A stretch of DNA of 64,000 nt from positions 558,001-622,000 of the forward strand of contig CAWGLW010000005.1 of the NCBI GenBank assembly GCA_963823525.1, in the 5' to 3' direction. This DNA comes from CAWGLW01 sp963823525 (GTDB taxonomy: Bacteria > Pseudomonadota > Gammaproteobacteria > Steroidobacterales > Steroidobacteraceae). The translations under genes and the position numbers were made by a program. Positions 26,778-33,853 of this stretch are shown here, piece by piece (the first letter of the stretch is position 1; each line of letters opens with the position of its first letter). A model generated the notes under the pieces. That model was not told the origin of the DNA, searched no databases, and saw only the letters and a program-made list of their open reading frames with translations.

Positions 26778-27569
26778 TCAGGCACCGGCTTGCTTGGCGG
26801 CCACCCAGAGTGCGTCGAGTTCCTGCATGTCGACGTCTTCAGGCCTGAGTCCGCGCCTGGCGAGTGCCGCCTCCATGTGGCGAAAGCGGCGTTCAAACTT
26901 CCCGTTTGCATCACGCAACACACTCTCCGGGTCGAAGCCGCAACGCCGGACGGCCTGTGAAGCGGCAAACAGCAGATCACCGAGTTCCTCCTGCAGGTGT
27001 GCCGGCTGGCCGGCGTCGATCGCCTCTTCGACTTCGTCGATCTCTTCGCGCACCTTGGCCAGTACCGCCTGGGCGTCCGGCCAGTCGAACCCGCTACCGG
27101 CTGCCCGCCGCCCCAGCTTGCCCGCACGGCTCAGCGCAGGCAGCGCGTGCGCGACGCCATCGAGCCGGCTCCCCTGCTGCCCCCTCTGCTTTTCAAGACG
27201 CTCCGCTGCTTTGTGTGCCTCCCAGGCACGGGACTGCTCGGCCGCCGTCGCGAGGCGCTGGTTGCCAAAGACGTGTGGATGGCGGCGCTCGAGCTTGTCA
27301 CAGATGCCGTTGGTCACCGCGTCGAAATCAAATAACCCGCGCTCGCTGGCAATTTGCGCCTGGAAGACAACCTGGAAGAGCAGGTCACCGAGTTCGTCAC
27401 GCACGTCGTCCGTGTCGTTCCGCCCGATTGCATCGGCCAGTTCGTACGCCTCTTCGATCGTGTGTGGTGCGATCGACTCCCGGGTCTGCTCGCGATCCCA
27501 CGGGCAGCCGTCCTGCGGGTCGCGCAAGCGCTGCATGATGGCGAGCAGACGCCGAAGTGGCTCACTCAT
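26778..27569 (-). CDS. mazG: Nucleoside triphosphate pyrophosphohydrolase MazG
   Basis: MazG hydrolyses NTPs to NMP and pyrophosphate and helps keep aberrant nucleotides and (p)ppGpp low. The 263 residues contain two MazG domains, as in E. coli. The first has GCPWDREQTRESIAPHTIEE and ELGDLLFQVVFQAQIASERG; the second has EEIDEVEEAIDAGQPAHLQE and ELGDLLFAASQAVR. EExxE and Asp metal ligands are present in both. The ATG overlaps the nudL stop as ATGA. Confidence 0.95.
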   Translation of the reverse strand: MSEPLRRLLAIMQRLRDPQDGCPWDREQTRESIAPHTIEEAYELADAIGRNDTDDVRDELGDLLFQVVFQAQIASERGLFDFDAVTNGICDKLERRHPHVFGNQRLATAAEQSRAWEAHKAAERLEKQRGQQGSRLDGVAHALPALSRAGKLGRRAAGSGFDWPDAQAVLAKVREEIDEVEEAIDAGQPAHLQEELGDLLFAASQAVRRCGFDPESVLRDANGKFERRFRHMEAALARRGLRPEDVDMQELDALWVAAKQAGA

Positions 27570-28216
27570 GATTCGCTCAGCACCTTGTAGAGCGACATCA
27601 ACATGCCCGCCGTGGCGCCCCAGATATTGTGGGCCTGGAAAGGAATGTCATACACGCCGAAGGTCAAACCGGCGAAGCGACGCTCGCGCCTGACGTGATT
27701 GGCGGGATCAAGAATGAAACGCAGCGGCACTTCGAACACGTCGGCGACCTCGGTGGGATCAAGCTGCAATGCGAAGCCGGGCTGCACGATCGCGACCGCC
27801 GGCGTGACCAGGTAACCCGTGACGACCAGGTGATCGTGCAGGTAGCCTACCGGCGAGACGTACTCGGAACCAATACCGACCTCCTCGCGGGTTTCGCGCA
27901 GCGCGGCCTCCAGCGGACCTGCATCCTGGGATTCAATCCGTCCACCGGGGAAACTGATCTGCCCCGCATGCTTGTTCATGTGCGAGGCGCGCCGGGTCAG
28001 CAGCACGGTCATGCCTTCGGGTCGATCCACCAGCGGGACCAGCACCGCCGCTCGTGAAAGGCGCGAGGGCAGGAGTTTCTTCAGGCGCGCCGACTGATGC
28101 TCAGTCAATCCGCTGATCCAGGGCAACAGCGGATCTCCGCCGGGCTGCGTGCCATGGAGTCGCCGGCGAACCAGCGCCCGCATCCGCTCGGCTTCCCTGC
28201 TCTGCCCGGCCGTCAA
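27566..28216 (-). CDS. Nudix hydrolase, CoA pyrophosphatase (NudL/YeaB) type
   Basis: Members split CoA and its derivatives into 4'-phosphopantetheine and 3',5'-ADP. In the 216-residue protein the Nudix region reads SFPGGRIESQDAGPLEAALR followed by ETREEVGI, with the REExxEE metal ligands. The preceding AAVLVPLVDRPEGMTVLLTR strand and the MNKHAGQISFPGG segment are the NudL hallmark. Both ends overlap neighbours by four bases, the fumC stop and the mazG start, which indicates coupled translation. Confidence 0.88.
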   Translation of the reverse strand: MTAGQSREAERMRALVRRRLHGTQPGGDPLLPWISGLTEHQSARLKKLLPSRLSRAAVLVPLVDRPEGMTVLLTRRASHMNKHAGQISFPGGRIESQDAGPLEAALRETREEVGIGSEYVSPVGYLHDHLVVTGYLVTPAVAIVQPGFALQLDPTEVADVFEVPLRFILDPANHVRRERRFAGLTFGVYDIPFQAHNIWGATAGMLMSLYKVLSES

Positions 28217-29622
28217 TCAGCGCTCCTTTTCCCGTTGCTCGTGCCTTGCGTCAGCCGGTGCGGATCGAGCAGAGAGCGCATTTCATCGCGGTCACGGCCG
28301 GTCACTTCCGCCGCGACCTCGTAGACCGGTCGGCCTTGCGCGTAGGCCCGCTTCGCAATCTCCGCGGCCTCGTCATAACCGATGACCGGCGCCAGCGCCG
28401 TTACCAGCATTGGGTTGCGCTCCAGCGCCTCGTCCAGCCGGGCCGCATTGACCTCGAAGCCCTTGATCACCCTGGAAGCCAGGCCGGATGCGGAGTTGGC
28501 AAGCAGGTCAATGCTTTGCAGTAGGTTCCAGGCGATGACCGGCAGCATCACGTTGAGCTGGAAATTTCCCGACTGCCCGGCAATGGCAATCGTCGTGTCA
28601 TTGCCGATGACCTGCGCCCCTGCCATGGCGACGGCTTCGGGGAACACCGGGTTGACCTTGCCCGGCATGATGCTGCTTCCGGGCTGCAGCGCCGGTAAGG
28701 CAATTTCCCCGAGGCCCGCCAGCGGGCCGCTGTTCATCCAGCGCAGGTCATTGGCAATCTTCATCAGGCCGACGGCCAGGGTTCGCAATTGTCCTGACAA
28801 CTCGACCGCGGTGTCCTGGCAACTGATTGAACGGAAGAAGTTCTCGCTGGGACGAAACGCGATGCCTGTCTTCTCACTCAGATGTGTCGCAAACAACCCG
28901 GGAAACGCCGGATCGGCATTGACCCCGGTGCCAACGGCCGTGCCACCCTGAGCGAGCTCGCGCAGCCGCGCGTCCGTGTCCTCCAGGCGATGCATGGCCT
29001 GTTCGATCTGGGCCTGCCAGCCGCCGAGTTCCTGTGTCAGAGTCAGCGGCATCGCATCCATCAGGTGCGTGCGACCGGTCTTGACGATGCCGGTGACCTC
29101 GATTGACTTTTCCTTGATCGCCGAAGCCAGTGCCTGCAACGCAGGCATCAGGCGCTCTCGAATTGCCAGGCAGGCCGAGACGTGGATCGCGGTGGGTATC
29201 ACGTCGTTGCTGCTCTGGCTTCGATTGACCTCGTCATTCGGGTGAATCGCGGCGCCTCCGGCGGATCGCGATGCCAGCGTCGCGATGACCTCGTTGGCAT
29301 TCATGTTGCTGCTGGTCCCCGAACCGGTCTGGAATATGTCAACCGGGAACTGCGCATCGCACGCCCCACCGGCCACCTCGAGTGCGGCCGCCTGGATGGC
29401 GGCGGCGCGAACCGGATCGAGGACGCCGAGTTCCGAATTGCTGAGGGCAGCGGCCCATTTGATCAATCCGAGCGCCCGAATGAAATCCCGTGGCAGTCGC
29501 AAACCGCTGATCCGGAAGTTCTCGACGGCCCGCTGGGTCTGCGGGCCCCAGAGCGCGTCGCGGGGTACGCGTACTTCGCCCATGCTGTCGGTTTCCGTGC
29601 GCGTTTGATCATCTGCCGGCAT
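28213..29622 (-). CDS. fumC: Class II fumarate hydratase
   Basis: Fumarase C interconverts fumarate and malate in the TCA cycle without an iron-sulphur cluster. I use the internal ATG with AGGAG upstream, which gives 469 residues, close to E. coli FumC at 467; the longer frame would run into the divergent purB start. Signature motifs are GSGTSSNMNANEVIA, SQSSNDVIPTA, TGRTHLMDAMPLTL and GSSIMPGKVNP with the catalytic-loop Ser. It heads the fumC-nudL-mazG-hrpA operon. Confidence 0.95.
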   Translation of the reverse strand: MPADDQTRTETDSMGEVRVPRDALWGPQTQRAVENFRISGLRLPRDFIRALGLIKWAAALSNSELGVLDPVRAAAIQAAALEVAGGACDAQFPVDIFQTGSGTSSNMNANEVIATLASRSAGGAAIHPNDEVNRSQSSNDVIPTAIHVSACLAIRERLMPALQALASAIKEKSIEVTGIVKTGRTHLMDAMPLTLTQELGGWQAQIEQAMHRLEDTDARLRELAQGGTAVGTGVNADPAFPGLFATHLSEKTGIAFRPSENFFRSISCQDTAVELSGQLRTLAVGLMKIANDLRWMNSGPLAGLGEIALPALQPGSSIMPGKVNPVFPEAVAMAGAQVIGNDTTIAIAGQSGNFQLNVMLPVIAWNLLQSIDLLANSASGLASRVIKGFEVNAARLDEALERNPMLVTALAPVIGYDEAAEIAKRAYAQGRPVYEVAAEVTGRDRDEMRSLLDPHRLTQGTSNGKRSAD

Positions 29623-29713
29623 CAACGGCTGCTCCTGGAATCGGCCTGCCGACGGCCCCCGGCGGGGCGCCTGCGTTATCATTAGGAATCGTACCACCTC
29701 GGGATCGGCCCGC

Positions 29714-31081
29714 ATGAGCGCTACCACCCTGACTGCCTTGTCTCCCGTCGACGGCCGTTACGCCGCACGCTGTGCCGAGATGCGTGCCCTGTTCAGTGAG
29801 GCGGGTCTGATCCGGGCCCGGGTGCGCGTGGAAATTGCCTGGCTGCGCGCGCTGGCGGCCCATCCGGGCATCCCGGAACTAAAGGGCCTTACCGAGCAGG
29901 ACCTGCAGGCCGCGGACGAACTGGTCAGCGGTTTCGACCAGGCCGATGCGGTCGCAGTCAAGGACTATGAACGCGAGACAAACCACGATGTGAAAGCAAT
30001 CGAATATCACATCAAGAGTGCGCTGGCAAAGCACGACGCCTGGAAGCCACGACTGGAGTTCGTGCATTTCGCCTGCACCTCAGAGGACATCAACAACCTC
30101 GCCTACGCCCTGCTCTGCCAGGAAGCCCGCGACCGAGTCCTGTTGCCCCATCTCGATACACTGACTGAAGCACTGCGTGCCATGGCGCATGCCCATGCAG
30201 ACGACTCGATGATGGCGCGCACCCACGGGCAGCCGGCGACACCGACGACGCTCGGCAAGGAAGTCGCCGTGTTCGTCAACCGGTTGCGCGGCACGCGCAA
30301 GGCATTCGCAGACGTCATGATTCTGGGCAAGATGAACGGTGCCGTGGGCAATTTCAACGCGCACCTGGCTGCCTATCCGGATATTGACTGGGCCAATCTG
30401 TCGCGCCAGTTCGTGCAGTCACTCGGGCTCACTTTCAATCCATACACCACGCAGATCGAGCCACACGACTGGATGGCTGAGTATTTCGACGCGCTGGCGC
30501 GCTGCAACGGCGTCCTGCTCGATCTGTGCCGCGACTTCTGGGGCTACGTTTCGCTCGGCTACTTCCGCCAGAAAATCGTTGCCGGTGAAGTCGGCTCATC
30601 GACGATGCCGCACAAGGTCAACCCGATCGATTTCGAGAACGCCGAGGGAAACCTCGGCATTTCGACGGCCCTGCTGCGGTATTTCTCGGACAAGCTGCCG
30701 GTTTCGCGCTGGCAGCGCGACCTGACGGATTCCACGGTTCAGCGCAACATCGGCGTCGCGCTTGCCCATTCGGACATCGCCGTGCAGTCCGTCTCCCGGG
30801 GCCTGGCGCGCCTGGCGATCGACAGGGACCGGCTGGCGAGCGACCTGGTGGCCAACTGGGAACTGCTCGCCGAACCGATACAGACGGTCATGCGCCGATA
30901 TGCCGTTCCGGAAGCGTATGAGCAGCTCAAGACCCTGACACGGGGTCAGAGGATCGATGCCGCGGCCATCGCCACATTTGTTGATGGATTGCCGATTCCC
31001 GAGGCGGAGAAGCAACGCCTGCGGGCACTGACGCCGCAGAGCTATATCGGTCTCGCGAGCCAGCTCGCGCGCAGCATCTGA
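29714..31081 (+). CDS. purB: Adenylosuccinate lyase
   Basis: PurB acts twice in purine synthesis, removing fumarate from SAICAR and from adenylosuccinate. The 455 residues equal the E. coli type. Motifs include LSPVDGRYAARCAEMRALFS at the start, TNHDVKAIEYHIK, FVHFACTSEDINNLAYALL, ARTHGQPATPTTLGKE and SSTMPHKVNPIDFENAEGN with the catalytic Ser. Its promoter lies in the 91-base gap to the divergent fumC. Fumarate released here is the substrate of that neighbour, though the link may be accidental. Confidence 0.97.
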   Translation: MSATTLTALSPVDGRYAARCAEMRALFSEAGLIRARVRVEIAWLRALAAHPGIPELKGLTEQDLQAADELVSGFDQADAVAVKDYERETNHDVKAIEYHIKSALAKHDAWKPRLEFVHFACTSEDINNLAYALLCQEARDRVLLPHLDTLTEALRAMAHAHADDSMMARTHGQPATPTTLGKEVAVFVNRLRGTRKAFADVMILGKMNGAVGNFNAHLAAYPDIDWANLSRQFVQSLGLTFNPYTTQIEPHDWMAEYFDALARCNGVLLDLCRDFWGYVSLGYFRQKIVAGEVGSSTMPHKVNPIDFENAEGNLGISTALLRYFSDKLPVSRWQRDLTDSTVQRNIGVALAHSDIAVQSVSRGLARLAIDRDRLASDLVANWELLAEPIQTVMRRYAVPEAYEQLKTLTRGQRIDAAAIATFVDGLPIPEAEKQRLRALTPQSYIGLASQLARSI

Positions 31082-31101
31082 ACGATCGACGGAGCGGCCA
31101 C

Positions 31102-31602
31102 GTGGACGATCACGACACCGGTTTTGTCGTCGTGCCAGCTACCTGGCAGGCCGATCGGACCGCCATCGAAGCGGTGCGTAGAACCGTGTTCATCGATGAG
31201 CAGCAAGTACCCGAAGACGAAGAATGGGACGAGTCCGATCCGCACTGCCGCCACGTGCTGGCCCTGACCCGGAACCGTGACGCAGTCGGCACTGGCCGGC
31301 TCGACGCCAGCGGTAAGATTGGGCGCGTCGCAGTACTGAAGAAGTATCGCGGCACCGGGGTCGGAGGCGCGCTGATGCGCTACCTGGTGGACCTGGCACG
31401 GGATTCAGGATTCACGCAAGCGTATCTGAACGCACAAACGACCGCGATGGGATTTTACGAGCGGTTGGGTTTCCGGGCAGAAGGGCCGGAATTCGACGAA
31501 GCGGGCATACCCCATAAACGGATGCGGCTGTGGATCGGGCAGGCAAATGAAATACAAGCTGGATGTAACCGGAACGAGGAGCATCCTGTCGACGCTGGAT
31601 GA
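31102..31602 (+). CDS. GNAT-family N-acetyltransferase
   Basis: The 166-residue protein is a single GNAT domain of the ElaA/YjcF-like group. TVFIDEQQVPEDEEWDESDP is followed by TGRLDASGKIGRVAVLKKYRG, then the acetyl-CoA loop RGTGVGGALMRYL and YLNAQTTAMGFYERLGF. The start is a GTG 20 bases after purB. Its last 56 bases overlap the next gene in another frame. In related genomes the two domains may be one protein, which would fit shared function. The substrate is unknown. Confidence 0.85.
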   Translation: MDDHDTGFVVVPATWQADRTAIEAVRRTVFIDEQQVPEDEEWDESDPHCRHVLALTRNRDAVGTGRLDASGKIGRVAVLKKYRGTGVGGALMRYLVDLARDSGFTQAYLNAQTTAMGFYERLGFRAEGPEFDEAGIPHKRMRLWIGQANEIQAGCNRNEEHPVDAG

Positions 31603-32053
31603 ATACCGCGCGGCAGTCGCGGACATCACTGCCGGTGCGCAACGCACGCTCTCGATTTACACGCCGGACCTCGAACCCCAGCTCTATGACCAGGACTGCT
31701 TCATCGATCCGATCAAACGCCTGGTGCTGGCACGTGGTCACGCCCGGGTACGCGTACTGATTTCCGATCCGGCGCGAGCCGTGCGCGAAGGCAATCGTTT
31801 CATGCAGATGGCCCGCCGGCTGACCAGTTACATTGATCTGCGAAACGTGGCCCCCGACTATCGCAGCAACCCCTGTGCGTTCATCATCGCCGACAACAAG
31901 GCCATCGCCTATCGGCAGCAGGCCTCGCGCTGGGACGGTATCGTCGAACTCGACGACAAAGACGTCGCGCGCCGCTACATGGAGTACTTCAATTCGGTCT
32001 GGGCCGGCAGCCTGATCCAGCCTGAACTCAGGGCAACCGCCGTTGACTTCTGA
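31547..32053 (+). CDS. Small phospholipase D-like domain protein, function unknown
   Basis: The 168-residue product has no signal peptide. The pattern of TLSIYTPDLEPQLYDQDCF, RVRVLISDPARAVREGNRFM and AFIIADNKAIAYRQQ resembles one half of a phospholipase D-like fold, where an initial strand is followed by a region handling phosphate. The HKD catalytic motif is missing, so it may bind rather than cleave. Overlap with the acetyltransferase gene implies coupled expression. I do not know its role. Confidence 0.7.
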   Translation: MKYKLDVTGTRSILSTLDEYRAAVADITAGAQRTLSIYTPDLEPQLYDQDCFIDPIKRLVLARGHARVRVLISDPARAVREGNRFMQMARRLTSYIDLRNVAPDYRSNPCAFIIADNKAIAYRQQASRWDGIVELDDKDVARRYMEYFNSVWAGSLIQPELRATAVDF

Positions 32054-32089
32054 GTCGAACGCGTATCACCCGGTGCCGAGTCGAAGTTC

Positions 32090-32095
32090 TATAAT
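32090..32095 (+). promoter_or_regulatory. -10 box (TATAAT) of nudJ, possibly leaderless mRNA
   Basis: A perfect TATAAT ends seven bases before the nudJ ATG and no Shine-Dalgarno sequence lies between. The transcription start would fall on or next to the start codon. The -35 region is poor. Confidence 0.45.
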
Positions 32096-32102
32096 TGATC
32101 GC

Positions 32103-32579
32103 ATGGCCTGGAAACCCGATGTCACGGTAGCCGCCATCTGCGAGCGGGACGGGCAGTTCCTGGTCATCGAGGAGCGCGCGCGCGGCCGCATCGTGATCAA
32201 CCAGCCAGCAGGCCACCTCGAGGACGGCGAATCTTTTATCGAGGCGGTGATCCGCGAAACGCTGGAAGAAACCGCCTGGACGTTTGAGCCTGAACACCTG
32301 ATCGGCGTCTACCTCTGGCGACCCGAGCATCTCAAACGGACCTTCCTGCGGGTGTGCTTCAGCGGCTCACTGATCGCTCACGACCCTGACCGCCCGCTCG
32401 ATCACGGTATCGTGCGCACCCGCTGGGCAACGCGTGATCAGCTCGCCGCGCTGCAGCCGAGGCTGCGCAGCCCGCTGGTGTTGCGCTGCGTGGATGACTA
32501 CCTCGCCGGCACCCGCTACCCCTGCGAGCTGCTCAAGCACCTGATTAACGAACCCGCCGTAATCACCGCCAGCGCCTGA
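32103..32579 (+). CDS. nudJ: Nudix phosphatase NudJ
   Basis: NudJ hydrolyses thiamine pyrophosphate precursors and nucleoside di- and triphosphates in E. coli. I use the ATG that yields 158 residues; an upstream TTG in frame would precede the -10 box. The Nudix box is GHLEDGESFIEAVIRETLEE followed by TAW, preceded by WKPDVTVAAICERDGQFLVI and NQPA as in NudJ. nudJ-mnmA is also adjacent in E. coli, with purB nearby, though hflD is missing here. Confidence 0.9.
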   Translation: MAWKPDVTVAAICERDGQFLVIEERARGRIVINQPAGHLEDGESFIEAVIRETLEETAWTFEPEHLIGVYLWRPEHLKRTFLRVCFSGSLIAHDPDRPLDHGIVRTRWATRDQLAALQPRLRSPLVLRCVDDYLAGTRYPCELLKHLINEPAVITASA

Positions 32580-32636
32580 ACGATCGGCCTTCCTGACGGC
32601 GACCCTCGCGGGAGGAAGCGCCACCCGTATCACCCG

Positions 32637-32642
32637 TATAAT
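32637..32642 (+). promoter_or_regulatory. -10 box (TATAAT) of mnmA, possibly leaderless mRNA
   Basis: A perfect TATAAT ends six bases before the mnmA ATG and is preceded by a short direct repeat, CACCCGTAT twice in a row. No ribosome-binding site separates the box from the start codon. Confidence 0.5.
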
Positions 32643-32648
32643 CGGCCC

Positions 32649-33776
32649 ATGAATGCCGATCGCGTCGTACTGGCCATATCCGGGGGGGTGGACTCCGCGG
32701 TCGCGGCCGCACTGCTCAAGCAGGCCGGCTACGAGGTGCATGCCCTGTTCATGCGCAACTGGGACGAAAGCGACGACGCCTACTGCACCGCGGCCGGCGA
32801 CCTGCAGGATGCACGTCGAGTATGCGAGGAGCTCGAACTGCCACTGCATACAGCAGATTTTGCTCCCCAGTATCGTGAACGCGTGTTTGATGAATTTCTC
32901 AGGGAGCTCGCCGCGGGGCGAACGCCCAACCCGGATGTCGCCTGCAACCGGGAGATCAAGTTCGGTGTCTGCTTCGAGTATGCCGAGCGCCTCGGCGCCC
33001 GCTGGTTCGCGACAGGCCACTATGCCCGCGTCGAACGAAAGGACGGTGGTGCACGCCTGTTGCGCGCGACCGACGGGGGCAAGGACCAGTCGTACTTTCT
33101 GCACACGGTGCCAGCCCCGATGCTTGAACGAACCCTGTTCCCGATCGGCAGGCTGTCCAAACCCGAGGTGCGCAAGCTTGCGCACGGCCTGACCTTGCCC
33201 GTTTCCGGTAAGCGAGACAGCACCGGCATCTGTTTCATTGGTGAGCGACCTTTCCGTGAGTTTCTGAGCCGCTACCTGCCGGCGCAGCCGGGTGAAATCC
33301 AGACCAGCGATGGACGCTCGCTGGGTGAACACCAGGGCCTGATGTATTACACGCTGGGACAGCGCCAGGGCCTGCACCTCGGCGGAGTGCGCGGCGCAGC
33401 CGATGCGCCCTGGTACGTTGCCGTGAAAGACCTCGAGCGCAATGTCCTCGTCGTCGTCCAGCAGCACGATCATCCCCTGTTGATGGCCGACCGGATGGAC
33501 ACCGAACCCGCGCAGTGGATCGCGGGCCAGGCACCGGGCCCCCGCTTTGCATGCACGGTAAAGACCCGCTACCGGCAGGCCGACCAGTCATGCGAGGTCG
33601 AGGTGCAGGGCGACGGGAGTTGCCGGGTCTGGACCGACAAGCCGCAGCGTGCGGTCACCCCCGGCCAGAGCGCGGTGTTCTACCGGGGTGAGGAATGCCT
33701 CGGCGGCGCGGTCATCCGCGAGGCGGGCATGAGCCGATCGGTTTCGGGGCCGGGCCGGGTGGCTGCCCGTGCCTGA
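32649..33776 (+). CDS. mnmA: tRNA-specific 2-thiouridylase
   Basis: MnmA thiolates the wobble uridine of tRNA-Lys, -Glu and -Gln using sulphur relayed from IscS. The 375 residues are full length. The PP-loop is AISGGVDSAVAAALL. The two catalytic cysteines lie in NPDVACNREIKF and STGICFIGERPFREFL. TGHYARVERKDGG and GKDQSYFLHTV are further matches. The gene lies 69 bases after nudJ and has its own -10 box. Confidence 0.97.
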   Translation: MNADRVVLAISGGVDSAVAAALLKQAGYEVHALFMRNWDESDDAYCTAAGDLQDARRVCEELELPLHTADFAPQYRERVFDEFLRELAAGRTPNPDVACNREIKFGVCFEYAERLGARWFATGHYARVERKDGGARLLRATDGGKDQSYFLHTVPAPMLERTLFPIGRLSKPEVRKLAHGLTLPVSGKRDSTGICFIGERPFREFLSRYLPAQPGEIQTSDGRSLGEHQGLMYYTLGQRQGLHLGGVRGAADAPWYVAVKDLERNVLVVVQQHDHPLLMADRMDTEPAQWIAGQAPGPRFACTVKTRYRQADQSCEVEVQGDGSCRVWTDKPQRAVTPGQSAVFYRGEECLGGAVIREAGMSRSVSGPGRVAARA

Positions 33777-33810
33777 GGGCTCCAAGCTCCCAAGTGCCGG
33801 GGTGAGCGTC

Positions 33811-33816
33811 TATAAT
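33811..33816 (+). promoter_or_regulatory. -10 box (TATAAT) of acnA
   Basis: A perfect TATAAT lies 37 bases before the acnA ATG, leaving room for a ~30-base leader with CGGAGG as ribosome-binding site. No good -35 box is visible, so an activator or weak promoter is likely. Confidence 0.5.
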
Positions 33817-33853
33817 TCACTGTTCAGTCCGGCCCGCAGCTTTCGGAGGTTGC

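Noticed and set aside
29623..29727. Upstream start of fumC
   Set aside because: It would overlap the divergent purB start; the ATG at 29622 has AGGAG and gives the normal FumC length.
31102..32053. Frameshift splitting one GNAT-PLD fusion gene
   Set aside because: The second gene has its own ATG and both frames read cleanly through the overlap, so two coupled genes are the simpler reading.
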